Shown in pieces: positions 51,413-60,030 of a DNA stretch of 64,000 nt. Origin of the DNA: M3007 sp031425035 (GTDB lineage: Bacteria; Bacteroidota; Bacteroidia; Chitinophagales; Saprospiraceae); contig JANPIN010000098.1 of assembly GCA_031425035.1 (NCBI GenBank), positions 1 through 64,000 of the forward strand, given 5' to 3'. Position 1 is the stretch's first letter; every line of letters begins with the position of its first letter. Under the pieces are notes generated by a model. It was not told where the DNA came from and ran no database searches. It saw nothing but the letters and a program-made list of their open reading frames with translations. The translations under genes were made by a program, and so were the position numbers.

Positions 51413-51979
51413 ATGGCCAACACCCATTTCCTGACCGACCCTGATGGGTTAGCGTTAGCGGAAGCCTGTCGTACAGGTAACCGCCAGGCACAACGTGACC
51501 TATGGGTGAGATATAAGAACCGAATGTTTGGCGTGTGTTTACGTTTTGCACCGTCCCGACAAGAGGCGGAGGATTTGCTGCAAGAAGCATTTGTAAAGGT
51601 TTTTCGGGATATTGGACATTACAGGGGCGAGGGAAGTCTGGAAGGTTGGGTAAGGCGTATTGTGGTTCGTACGGTCATACAGCATTTTCAAAAAAAACGG
51701 TTTGACATACAGCCACTAGAGGAGTTGGATTTGGAAAGAGTTCTGCTGGCGGCGGAACAAGATTCCCTAACCGACGATGAATCAGGCCGCCTGGTAACAT
51801 TACTCCAGCATTTACCTCCGGGCTTTAGAACGGTACTGAATTTATATATCATCGAAGAATACAGCCATGAGGAAATAGCCCGGGAATTGAACATTTCAAT
51901 TGGCACTTCAAAATCGCAACTCCACCGTGCCAAAGCATTCATGCGGAGGCTGTTAGCTAAAACCTTTCTCTTATTATGA
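51413..51979 (+). CDS. ECF-family RNA polymerase sigma factor
   Basis: 188 aa. Region 2 (about residues 25-95) has LWVRYKNRMFGVCLRFAPSRQEAEDLLQEAF and WVRRIVVRTVIQHFQKKR, for -10 recognition; region 4 (about 125-180) has LPPGFRTVLNLYIIEEYSHEEIARELNISIGTSKSQLHRAK, all split here by position, for -35 binding. It overlaps the next gene by four bases (ATGA), the usual Bacteroidota sigma/partner arrangement. Since it heads the copper-protein cluster it may control that cluster. It is the first chromosomal gene after the integrated element. Confidence 0.93.
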   Translation: MANTHFLTDPDGLALAEACRTGNRQAQRDLWVRYKNRMFGVCLRFAPSRQEAEDLLQEAFVKVFRDIGHYRGEGSLEGWVRRIVVRTVIQHFQKKRFDIQPLEELDLERVLLAAEQDSLTDDESGRLVTLLQHLPPGFRTVLNLYIIEEYSHEEIARELNISIGTSKSQLHRAKAFMRRLLAKTFLLL

Positions 51980-53295
51980 AACCGATAGAGCAGTATTCAG
52001 AATACAACGGTTTGGAAAAACACCTGCATGAAAATTTGCACCAGTATGCACCGGAAGCGCCCGAGCATCTTTGGTCGGGTATTGAGGCGCAGTTGCCCAG
52101 GCAGCGCAGGCGGCCTGTTCTATGGTGGTGGTTAAGTATGACGGTTGTGTTTTTCACCATCGACTACAGGTTTGACCCAGTTCATAAGAGTAATACCCTT
52201 TCGAGTGCCGTCCCTTTGGTAATAGAGCCCAACCTGCGGAAATACCCGGTAACAGTTAACCTGCCGGACCGTTTTCCAGGAAAAGACGCTGCTCGGGAAT
52301 TGGCAGATTATCAAAATACGGGGGCTGAACAAACAAGTGTAGCGACATCTGGTACTGTACCGGGCATCCCTCCGTTAACGGTAAATATACTGTCGGCGGA
52401 GCAGCTACAAACAGATAATGACCCATTGGATTTATCCGGATCACCGTCTTTTGGAACGTTGCCGGTTAAAGAAATTGCCGGTCTGCATAGCGCGACGCCA
52501 GGATTCCCATTGATTAATTTCCCGGTAAAATCTGCTCGCACGCGGCACTGGACAGTGGAGATGGGCGCCGCGCCGGTCTGGATATGGCAGCCGGCAACAG
52601 GCGCAGAAATGCACCATGGAGGGCAATCGACCTTCGCCGAACATCAGCAGGGACCAGCTTTCGGCTGGCAAAAAGGCTTCACCCTAGGATATAGGCTGGG
52701 AGCGCGCTGGCAGGTAAATGCGGGCTTGAACCGGCGTCAAATGACACAACTTTCCTCGCATACCGCTACGTTGCGTCTCATGGACGGCATTTGCCTGAAT
52801 GCTTATGACCCTGGTCCGAAAGAATATGAATTTGAATACGCGCTTCAATCCGGCAACGAACAATCCAATGTAACCGTACGAATAGCGCAGGTGGACAGCG
52901 TGAGTGCCATGCCAGCCGATGAGCCATTTATGCTGGATATGCGCACGCTGCGCCGCAGTACAAACTGGGTGCTGCCTTTGACCATCCGCTGCTATTTTGG
53001 ACAGGGTCGATGGCAGGGTTTCGTGCAAGTCGGTGGACAATTCAATCTGCCTGCCCAAACGATTATTCAAGTGGATCACTTCAACGAAGCCTGTATGGAC
53101 CTGTGTTTTGCCACCGGACGAATACCCAGGCTGGAGCTCGTGGAACGCGGGCAGACGGCGCTAGCGTGGCAACTGGGAGCGGGGTTTGGCTATGCGCTTA
53201 CACCCCGGTGGGGAATTTCAGTTGACCCGGCTTTTTTTGGAAGAAAAGGGCAAAGTGGTGTGTCGCTGAACGCCGGACTACAGTATAAATTTTGA
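51976..53295 (+). CDS. Sigma-factor partner: single-pass protein with barrel-like C-terminus
   Basis: 439 aa. A short cytoplasmic N-terminus (LEKHLHENLHQYAPEAPEHLW) of the kind that holds the ECF factor in this phylum is followed by one helix (about residues 43-60, PVLWWWLSMTVVFFTI). After a disordered Thr/Pro/Gly linker, residues from about 190 look like an outer-membrane-protein beta-barrel with alternating strands (WTVEMGAAPVWIW, FTLGYRLGARWQVNAGLN, WGISVDPAFFGR, LNAGLQYKF). It is translationally coupled to the sigma gene. An anti-sigma role is inferred from position and layout. Confidence 0.7.
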   Translation: MKPIEQYSEYNGLEKHLHENLHQYAPEAPEHLWSGIEAQLPRQRRRPVLWWWLSMTVVFFTIDYRFDPVHKSNTLSSAVPLVIEPNLRKYPVTVNLPDRFPGKDAARELADYQNTGAEQTSVATSGTVPGIPPLTVNILSAEQLQTDNDPLDLSGSPSFGTLPVKEIAGLHSATPGFPLINFPVKSARTRHWTVEMGAAPVWIWQPATGAEMHHGGQSTFAEHQQGPAFGWQKGFTLGYRLGARWQVNAGLNRRQMTQLSSHTATLRLMDGICLNAYDPGPKEYEFEYALQSGNEQSNVTVRIAQVDSVSAMPADEPFMLDMRTLRRSTNWVLPLTIRCYFGQGRWQGFVQVGGQFNLPAQTIIQVDHFNEACMDLCFATGRIPRLELVERGQTALAWQLGAGFGYALTPRWGISVDPAFFGRKGQSGVSLNAGLQYKF

Positions 53296-53354
53296 TTTTC
53301 TCCCTGGAGGCAGCACCCGTTAGGAAGGGTGTTGTCTTCGCCAATTTTGACATA

Positions 53355-55028
53355 ATGAAATATAAAACCCTGCTGGTCGTCACCTTCATGCTGTTTCAGC
53401 AACTGCGTGCGCAAACGCCGATTTTTATTCCTGACACCCTGTCCGGCAATTTAATTGATCTTCAGCTGCAAAATGGAAGCTACGAGTTTTACCCCGGCGT
53501 GGTTACCCAAACTATTGGCTACAATGGAAATTACCTGGGTCCAACCATTATTTTGCAAAAAGGTCAGCAGGTAACGATCAATCTGCAGAACCAGCTTGGA
53601 GATACGACCACGACCCATTGGCATGGCTTGCATGTGGCCGCCATGAATGACGGTAGCCCCCATAATCCGATTTTGGCCGGAGAAACCTGGTCGCCCTCCT
53701 TCGTTGTCATGGATAAAGCGGCGACTTACTGGTATCATCCACACCTCCACCATAAAACCCTGGCCCAGGTGGTAAAAGGGGCAGCCGGATTCATCATTGT
53801 GCGTGATGCGGAAGAGGCGGCGCTCAACCTGCCGCGAACGTACGGCTTGGATGATATACCGCTGGTATTCCAATGGAAAACGTTCGATGCGGCCAAACAA
53901 ATTGTCGCCGATGACGAAGCGGACAATGAAGTGCTCGTAAACGGTACGATCAATGGCTTACTCGAATTGCCGGCCCAGGTTGTGCGCCTGCGCTTGTTGA
54001 ACGGATCGAGCCACCGGTTTTTTGATTTTGGTTTTGCTGATAATCACGTATTCCGGCAGATTACTTCCGACGATGGTTTGCTCGACGCACCGGTTGCCTT
54101 GACCAGGCTCGTACTGGCCCCTGGCGAACGCGCCGAAATCCTCGTAGACCTGAATGGCCTGCCAGGAAGCACATTGAAACTACGTCATTTCGGGACGCAG
54201 TTGCCGCAGGGTTATCCGGGAGGTACGATGATGATGGGCGGCATGATGGGACCAAAAGACAACACCGATTTTGATTTGCTGACCATCCATGTAGTTGCCT
54301 CGACTATCAATCCGGTGACGACCATTCCGACAATATTAACGACCAACACTATTTGGCCGCAGGCAGGCGCGACGGCCCGTTCAATTGGTCTGTCGGCACA
54401 GCCGATGATGAGCATGACCAATTTCTTCATCAACGGGGTAAAATTCGATCAATCTAAAATTAATTTTACCACAGAACAAGGTAGAACCGAAGTTTGGACC
54501 ATTACCAACCAAACCATGATGGCCCACCCATTCCATATTCACGGGAACCATTTTTATGTGTTGTCGGTCAACGGTGCGAGTCCGCCCGCTAACCTGCGCG
54601 GCAGGAAAGACGTGGTCGTTGTTCCACCCATGAATGGCTCGGTGAAGCTCATCACCCGGTACTAGGATTTCAACGATCTGGATATGCCTTTTATGTATCA
54701 CTGCCACATTCTGAGTCATGAAGATATGGGCATGATGGGTCAGTTCATCGTTGGTCCGGCTGCTTCTATCGCTACAGAAAATGCTGCCCAAACCCATCTT
54801 CACGTAGCGCCTACACTTTTGGCAGGTAATGCCGGCAGGTTAGTAATTACCGCCGATAATGGTTGGGAACCGCTTCATCTTCAAGGATATGACCAATCGG
54901 GCCGGCTACTTTTTGATGAATCCGGCGTTGATCATCTGGACGCTTATCGGCTGTCCACCGGCCTGAATTACCTGTATATTACGACTGCGCAGGGAACCGC
55001 CGTATTCCAGATTACTAAAACAAACTGA
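53355..55028 (+). pseudogene. Multicopper oxidase interrupted by one in-frame TAG
   Basis: 558-codon frame from ATG 53355 with a signal peptide (MKYKTLLVVTFMLFQQLRAQ). Copper motifs 1-3 are intact: HWHGLH (about residue 88), YWYHPHLHH (about 125) and HPFHIHGNH (about 391). Codon 437 is TAG (54663-54665), inside TRY-*-DFNDLDMPF; the same frame then continues without loss through the last motif HCHILSHEDMGMM (C450, H455, M460 would be type 1 ligands) and a T9SS-like tail to 55028. Truncated at TAG the protein (436 aa) lacks the type 1 copper site and cannot be an active oxidase. A recent point mutation, sequencing error or TAG read-through are the options. Between the sigma pair and the MbnP-like gene. 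Confidence 0.85.
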
Positions 55029-55071
55029 ATTTTTTACCCATTTCACGCACTTTAAACTTGCCCGTTATTTC

Positions 55072-56040
55072 ATGAAAAAACTTCTATTCCTTGCCTTTGC
55101 CGTGCTCACTTTTTTGACGGCACAAGCCCAAAGCAACGTGGAGATCCACCTGGCGCCCCGTCTCGGTGCTGCCCCGTTTGCGCTCGATGCGATTGTCTCG
55201 GCCGGTACTTATCAGTATAAAATCACCCGTCTGGAATATTACATTTCCGAAATCAAAATCACGCATGACGGCGGGCAGATAACGCCGGTGACCGACATGC
55301 ACTTATTGGTGCGCCCGGCTTTAGACAGCCTGTATAATTTGGGTGCTTTCCCGGCGATCCAAAATGTGGAAGCGATCACGTTTTCTGTAGGTGTTGATCA
55401 GGCGTTTAACCACCTCGATCCGGCTTCCTATCCCGCGAATGATCCGCTGGCGCCACAAAACCCGGCCATGCAATGGGGCTGGTCCGCAGGTTACCGCTTC
55501 GTGGCTATTGAAGGAGTGGCAGGCACTAATTTCGCCAATGGCTTCGAGGTGCATGCCCTGGGTGATGCCAACTACAAAACGCTGACGCTGGCTACCGCTG
55601 CTGAAATCCATGCGAACGGAGACAAAACTATTCATCTCGTTGCGGATTATGCCAAGGTCCTGAAAAGCATCAATGTCTCCGGCGGCCTGATCGTGCATGG
55701 CTCATCGGGCGCGGCCGTTACGCTGCTAAACAACATGAAGAACGTTGTTTTTACCGCCGAAACAAGCAGTGTAATCGACCCGGCTTTTGGAGGATCTTTC
55801 CGTTTGTCGCCCAACCCATCGGTGTCGGGGAAGACTGTAGCCACCATGGCCCTGACTGCCGGCCAGGACTACCGCATCACCTTGACCGACCTTACCGGAC
55901 GGCTAATAGTGAACCAAAGCGTTTCAGCGGAGCTTCGGGCCTTTACATTTAACGAACAGCTAAACGCGGGCATTTACTTTGTACACCTGTGGCAAAATGA
56001 GCGCCCGGTAGTTGTAGAAAAACTGATCGTTACTCAATAG
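55072..56040 (+). CDS. MbnP-like copper-binding protein with T9SS sorting tail
   Basis: 322 aa with a signal peptide (MKKLLFLAFAVLTFLTAQAQ). Residues about 22-225 fit the MbnP domain: VEIHLAPRLGAAPFALD, YQYKITRLEYYISEIKIT, and MQWGWSAGYRFVAIEG, where a conserved Trp is turned into kynurenine by MbnH in the characterised pair, enabling Cu(I) binding. Residues from about 245 are a T9SS type A tail (RLSPNPSVSG, ITLTDLTGRLIVNQ, LNAGIYFVHLW). Secretion to the cell surface, rather than the periplasm, is thus predicted. Two MbnH-type genes follow within 1.1 kb; function is inferred by this context. Confidence 0.85.
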   Translation: MKKLLFLAFAVLTFLTAQAQSNVEIHLAPRLGAAPFALDAIVSAGTYQYKITRLEYYISEIKITHDGGQITPVTDMHLLVRPALDSLYNLGAFPAIQNVEAITFSVGVDQAFNHLDPASYPANDPLAPQNPAMQWGWSAGYRFVAIEGVAGTNFANGFEVHALGDANYKTLTLATAAEIHANGDKTIHLVADYAKVLKSINVSGGLIVHGSSGAAVTLLNNMKNVVFTAETSSVIDPAFGGSFRLSPNPSVSGKTVATMALTAGQDYRITLTDLTGRLIVNQSVSAELRAFTFNEQLNAGIYFVHLWQNERPVVVEKLIVTQ

Positions 56041-56097
56041 TAGTCTTAACATAGGTACGCAGGCGCCAGCGTTTGCCTGCGTACCTTACTTTTTGCA

Positions 56098-57123
56098 ATG
56101 AGAAATTTTTACGTGTGCATTTTTTGCCTGTTCATGCTCGGCGGCGCTTGTCAAAAAGAAAGTCCGGAGCCAGGCCCGATAACTCCGGAAGCCCTTTTGG
56201 CGGTGCCGGCGGGTTTCCCAATCCCGGCATTTCCAGCCGGCAACGAGCTGACCGGGGCACGCTGGGCTTTAGGCAAAAAGCTGTTTTACGACCCTGCGTT
56301 GTCACGCGACAGTACGCTTTCATGTGCATCCTGTCACCATGCAGCCAATGCATTCAGTGATGTAGTCGCATTTAGTCCGGGCGTTGGCGGACTGGCAGGT
56401 ACCCGCAATGCACCCACCCTGGCTAATATTGCCTATCATCCTTACTATACCCGCGAGGGCGGGGTGCCGACCCTGGAAATGCAAATTCTGGTACCCATCC
56501 AGGAGCATAATGAATTTGATTTTAACATCCTGCTGGTGGCCGCGCGGCTGGCACGCGATACCGGGTACGTTCGCCAGAGCCTGGAAGCCTATGGCCGCAT
56601 GCCCGATGCGTTTGTGATTACCCGCTCGATTGCCTGTTTTGAAAGGACACTGATCAGCGGCCAAAGCCGGTATGACGAGTACTATTTTCAGGGAAAAAAC
56701 GCAGCGCTGACCGCGGCGGAGCAACGGGGTATGCAGCTGTTTTTTTCGGAAAAAACCAACTGTTCCCAGTGTCATACGGGATTCGACTTCAGTAATTATG
56801 CTTTTGAATGTAATGGTTTGTACGCTGATTATCCCGATCCCGGCCGGTTTCGCCTGACCGAACTGGAAAGCGACCGCGCCCGCTTCAAAGTGCCGACCCT
56901 GCGGAATGTAGCACTCACCGCTCCCTATATGCACAATGGTAGTTTGACCACCCTGGAGGCAGTCGTAGAGCATTATAATGCCGGCGGGCAACCGCATCCG
57001 AACAAAAGTGCATTGGTACGTCCGCTGGGTTTAACCACAGCGGAAAAAGAGGATGTAGTGGCGTTTTTGCGTAGCCTGACCGATGATGCTTTTGTCAACA
57101 ATCCTAAATTTCTTCCAAATTGA
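56098..57123 (+). CDS. Di-heme MbnH/MauG/cytochrome c peroxidase-family lipoprotein 1
   Basis: 341 aa with a lipoprotein signal (lipobox GGAC, Cys about 19). Two CXXCH heme sites: CASCH (near residue 80) and CSQCH (near 222), with the family motifs FYDPALSRDSTLSCASCH, ANIAYHPYYTREGG, APYMHNGSLTTLEAVVEHYN. The di-heme peroxidase family includes CcpA, MauG and MbnH; members next to MbnP oxidise its Trp. The HNG.. ..VEHYNAGG block is typical. It is anchored facing the periplasm. It ends four bases before the next reading frame's overlap, so the two peroxidases are co-transcribed. Confidence 0.9.
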   Translation: MRNFYVCIFCLFMLGGACQKESPEPGPITPEALLAVPAGFPIPAFPAGNELTGARWALGKKLFYDPALSRDSTLSCASCHHAANAFSDVVAFSPGVGGLAGTRNAPTLANIAYHPYYTREGGVPTLEMQILVPIQEHNEFDFNILLVAARLARDTGYVRQSLEAYGRMPDAFVITRSIACFERTLISGQSRYDEYYFQGKNAALTAAEQRGMQLFFSEKTNCSQCHTGFDFSNYAFECNGLYADYPDPGRFRLTELESDRARFKVPTLRNVALTAPYMHNGSLTTLEAVVEHYNAGGQPHPNKSALVRPLGLTTAEKEDVVAFLRSLTDDAFVNNPKFLPN

Positions 57124-57134
57124 GCGTTTTATCC

Positions 57135-58214
57135 ATGAAAAACTTGCTTTTACTCCTTCTTGCGGGCATTATCTTTTTCGCCTGTAACCCCAAAGAGCCC
57201 GTAGAAACGCCGGCTACTTACGACCCGACGGCTTATACACTGAGCCTCGGCACCTTCCCGGAACCCGATCTGCCGGCCGATAACGCGTTGACGGTACAGG
57301 GAGTACAACTGGGCCGGATGCTCTTCTATGAAAAATTGCTTTCCAAAGACGGTTCACAAGCCTGCGCCGATTGTCACCGGCAACAGGATGCTTTTTCCGA
57401 CGTCCGGCGGTTCAGTATTGGAGTACAGGGTTTGCCTGGCAACCGGCAGGCAATGTCCGTCATGAATCTGGCCTGGCACCGCAACGGCTTGTTTTGGGAT
57501 GGACGCGCGCCGCACGTGCGCGATCAGGCATTGGGACCGATCCAAAATCCATTGGAAATGGATGAAACGCTGCCGAATGCGGTGGCCAAACTCGGTGCAG
57601 ATAAACGGTATGCGGACCAATTCATCCGCGCCTTCGGGGACGCCGAAGTAAGCCCGCTGCGGATCAGCCTGGCTTTAGAGCAATTCATGTTCTCCATGGT
57701 TTCCAATAATTCCAGGTTCGATCAATTTCAGCGTGGAGAAGTGACCTTGAATGAAAGTGAAAAACGGGGCCGCAAGTTGTTTTTTACCGAGTTTAACCCT
57801 TTCAACACGGAAGGCGGAGCGGAATGCTTTCACTGCCATGGGACTTTCAACTTCACCGACGACGAATTTAAAAACAATGGCCTGGATGCCGATGGCTCCA
57901 TGATGGACGAAGGTCGCTTTCAGGTCACGAACGACCCGGCCGATCGGGGGAAATTCAAGGTGCCCTCCCTTCGGAATATCGCTTTGACCCCTCCTTATAT
58001 GCACGACGGCCGTTTCGCCACTTTAGAAGAAGTGGTGGAACACTATAATACCGGCGTCAAGCAATCGGCTACCGTGGACGAACTGCTCCAGTTTAGCCTC
58101 CAGCCCGGTGGTTTACAAATGACCGCCCAGGGCAAGGCCGATCTGGTAGCGTTTTTAAAGACGTTGACGGATGAAACGTTTTTGACTAATAAGGCTTATA
58201 GTTCGCCATTTTAG
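57135..58214 (+). CDS. Di-heme MbnH/MauG/cytochrome c peroxidase-family lipoprotein 2
   Basis: 359 aa from ATG 57135 (lipobox FFAC). Hemes at CADCH (about residue 78) and CFHCH (about 232). Paralogue of the preceding gene, with the shared plan LGRMLFYEKLLSKDGSQACADCH, PYMHDGRFATLEEVVEHYNTG at the end (in parts), and RNIALTPPYM. Differences: it has NPLEMDETLPNAVAKL and a longer C-terminal helix. Two such enzymes beside one MbnP suggests either two substrates (MbnP and the oxidase) or a redundant pair. Both lack an obvious cytochrome c partner in the window. Confidence 0.9.
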   Translation: MKNLLLLLLAGIIFFACNPKEPVETPATYDPTAYTLSLGTFPEPDLPADNALTVQGVQLGRMLFYEKLLSKDGSQACADCHRQQDAFSDVRRFSIGVQGLPGNRQAMSVMNLAWHRNGLFWDGRAPHVRDQALGPIQNPLEMDETLPNAVAKLGADKRYADQFIRAFGDAEVSPLRISLALEQFMFSMVSNNSRFDQFQRGEVTLNESEKRGRKLFFTEFNPFNTEGGAECFHCHGTFNFTDDEFKNNGLDADGSMMDEGRFQVTNDPADRGKFKVPSLRNIALTPPYMHDGRFATLEEVVEHYNTGVKQSATVDELLQFSLQPGGLQMTAQGKADLVAFLKTLTDETFLTNKAYSSPF

Positions 58215-58316
58215 AGCGTGATGAGGATCTAGATTTTGGCTGCAACCGGCCAGGCCAACATATGGAGAGGAAGCAAATGGCAGCCGGCAATCACCCAAAT
58301 CCCCTACATTCGCCAC

Positions 58317-59645
58317 ATGTCTGCTAATCTACTGCTCATCGACGATGAGGTGGCCTTGCGCCAGCTTCTGGCCCGTATTCTTTCACTGGAAGGCTTTCAG
58401 GTCAGGGAAGTCGGTACGGCTAAAGAAGCCATGCGCTGGCTCGAACAGGAAGAGTTTCCGGTCATCCTCTGCGACGTGAAACTACCCGATGCGCATGGCG
58501 TGACCTTCGTCAGCGACCTCAAAAAACGGCAGCCCACGGCGGAAATCATCCTTTTGACCGCTTACGGTAATATTGCCGATGGCGTGCAGGCCATCAAAAA
58601 CGGCGCTTACGACTACCTGGTTAAAGGGGATGATAACGAGCGCATTATTCCGCTGGTCAACCGGGCACTCGAGCAGGCCCAACTGCGCCAGCGAATCCAG
58701 AAACTGGAAAAAGCAGTCGGTAACAAATACGATTTTGACAGCATTCTTGGCGCGGCCCGCCCTTTACGCGAAACCATCGAACTGGCTCGTCGGGTAGCGC
58801 CCACCGATGCCACCGTGTTGCTGACCGGCGAAACGGGCACCGGCAAGGAAGTTTTCGCCCAGGCCATCCACCAGGCATCGGCGCGGCGGGAGCATTCGTT
58901 TGTGGCCGTTAACTGCAGCGCCATCGGCAAAGACATTCTGGAAAGCGAACTTTTTGGTCATCGGGCCGGCAGTTTTACCGGTGCTACGAAGGACAAAAAA
59001 GGCCTGTTCGAGGAGGCCCACGGCGGCACCCTTTTTCTGGATGAAATCGGCGAAATGCCCACTGACCTGCAGGCCAAAATGCTGCGCGTACTGGAAACCG
59101 GGGAGTTTCTGAAAGTCGGCGACACCCGCCCGACCCGGGCCAATGTGCGCATTATTGCCGCTACCAACCGGCATCTACCCGATGAAATCCAGGTGGGTCA
59201 CTTCCGCGAAGATCTCTACTACCGACTGTCCGTATTCGCCATTCGCCTTCCCGCTTTACGCGAACGGCGGGAGGATATTCCCCTTTTGGCCGCCCATTTC
59301 GTGCGTTTTTTCTGCGAAAAGATCAATCGCCGCGACCCCCTCCCCCTCCAGCCGGAATTCCTGGACGCCCTGAAAAACTACGCCTGGAAAGGAAATATCC
59401 GCGAATTACGCAATGTGCTGGAACGCGCGACCATTCTGGCCGGTGACCAACTCAGCCCCGACCTGCTGCCTTTCGACGTGCTGCACCCGCATCCTGAAAT
59501 GGCGCCCAGCGGGCTGTTCGATCTGGACATTCTGGAAAAACAGGCCATTCAACGCGCGCTGTCTTTTACCAAAGGCAATAAGACGGAAGCCGCACGTCTG
59601 CTGGGCATCGGCGTAACGACCCTGTACCGCAAACTGGGGGAATAA
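58317..59645 (+). CDS. NtrC-family sigma-54-dependent response regulator
   Basis: 442 aa. Receiver domain (residues 1-118) with phospho-acceptor Asp in VILCDVKLP, Thr in LLTAYG and Lys in YDYLVKGDD. AAA+ domain (about 145-370) with Walker A GETGTGKE, the sigma-54 contact loop GSFTGA (GAFTGA in most relatives), Walker B GGTLFLDEIGEMP. Fis-type HTH at the end (GNKTEAARLLGIGVTTLYRKL). ATG 58317 chosen; the upstream in-frame sequence is not receiver-like. Adjacent kdp genes with a TGGC-N...-GGC promoter suggest it controls potassium uptake, although sigma-54 activators are not the usual KdpE. A histidine kinase partner is not in the window. Confidence 0.93.
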   Translation: MSANLLLIDDEVALRQLLARILSLEGFQVREVGTAKEAMRWLEQEEFPVILCDVKLPDAHGVTFVSDLKKRQPTAEIILLTAYGNIADGVQAIKNGAYDYLVKGDDNERIIPLVNRALEQAQLRQRIQKLEKAVGNKYDFDSILGAARPLRETIELARRVAPTDATVLLTGETGTGKEVFAQAIHQASARREHSFVAVNCSAIGKDILESELFGHRAGSFTGATKDKKGLFEEAHGGTLFLDEIGEMPTDLQAKMLRVLETGEFLKVGDTRPTRANVRIIAATNRHLPDEIQVGHFREDLYYRLSVFAIRLPALRERREDIPLLAAHFVRFFCEKINRRDPLPLQPEFLDALKNYAWKGNIRELRNVLERATILAGDQLSPDLLPFDVLHPHPEMAPSGLFDLDILEKQAIQRALSFTKGNKTEAARLLGIGVTTLYRKLGE

Positions 59646-59780
59646 GTTTTCCATTTTGATAATACCCTGCCAAAATGGTAGGGTGCCAACTGGCTCGCTT
59701 AGCTCGATTCAGCCGAAGTTGCTTTGGTAAGCAACTGATTTTCAATTACTTAAAATTTTGCGGAAAAATAAAGCCCCCAC

Positions 59781-59795
59781 TGGCCCGGCATTGGC
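59781..59795 (+). promoter_or_regulatory. Candidate sigma-54 (-24/-12) promoter of kdp
   Basis: TGGCCCGGCATTGGC: TGG and GC are in the right register for -24/-12 (consensus TGGCACG-N4-TTGC; two mismatches). About 54 bases before ATG 59849 and preceded by an NtrC-type gene. Confidence 0.5.
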
Positions 59796-59848
59796 CAGGA
59801 GGGAGTAGGTCGCTATTTGGCCTATTCAGGCAAAAATCATTCAACCGC

Positions 59849-59929
59849 ATGACGCTTCTGCTGATCCTCTCCGGACTGGGCTGCTTCTGGCTTTTTTTCC
59901 TCATCACCGACTACTTTGAAAAAATCTGA
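59849..59929 (+). CDS. Extra small membrane ORF before kdpF
   Basis: 26 residues (MTLLLILSGLGCFWLFFLIT, then DYFEKI), a single hydrophobic helix, five bases before the kdpF ATG. Very short, but in the right place for a KdpF-like or regulatory peptide, and the codon use and the end are gene-like. Confidence is limited by size. Confidence 0.55.
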   Translation: MTLLLILSGLGCFWLFFLITDYFEKI

Positions 59930-59933
59930 GCCC

Positions 59934-60011
59934 ATGATCCTGCTCTTTATCGTCGCTTTGCTGGTCTTTGTCTACCTCGTGTACGTCCTCCTGGAACCGG
60001 AAAAATTCTAA
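59934..60011 (+). CDS. kdpF: K+-transporting ATPase subunit KdpF
   Basis: 25 residues, MILLFIVALLVFVYLVYVLL followed by EPEKF: the one-helix plan and the PEKF end are the KdpF signature. It stabilises the KdpABC complex in the inner membrane. It sits 19 bases before kdpA. Confidence 0.9.
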   Translation: MILLFIVALLVFVYLVYVLLEPEKF

Positions 60012-60030
60012 TGTTCCCATCCCTTAAGTT

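Noticed and set aside
54663..54665. TAG as pyrrolysine or reassigned codon
   Set aside because: Other genes here end with TAG (for example 10723-10725 and 21 others are not read through), and no suppressor tRNA or pyl gene is visible; a point mutation or error is simpler.
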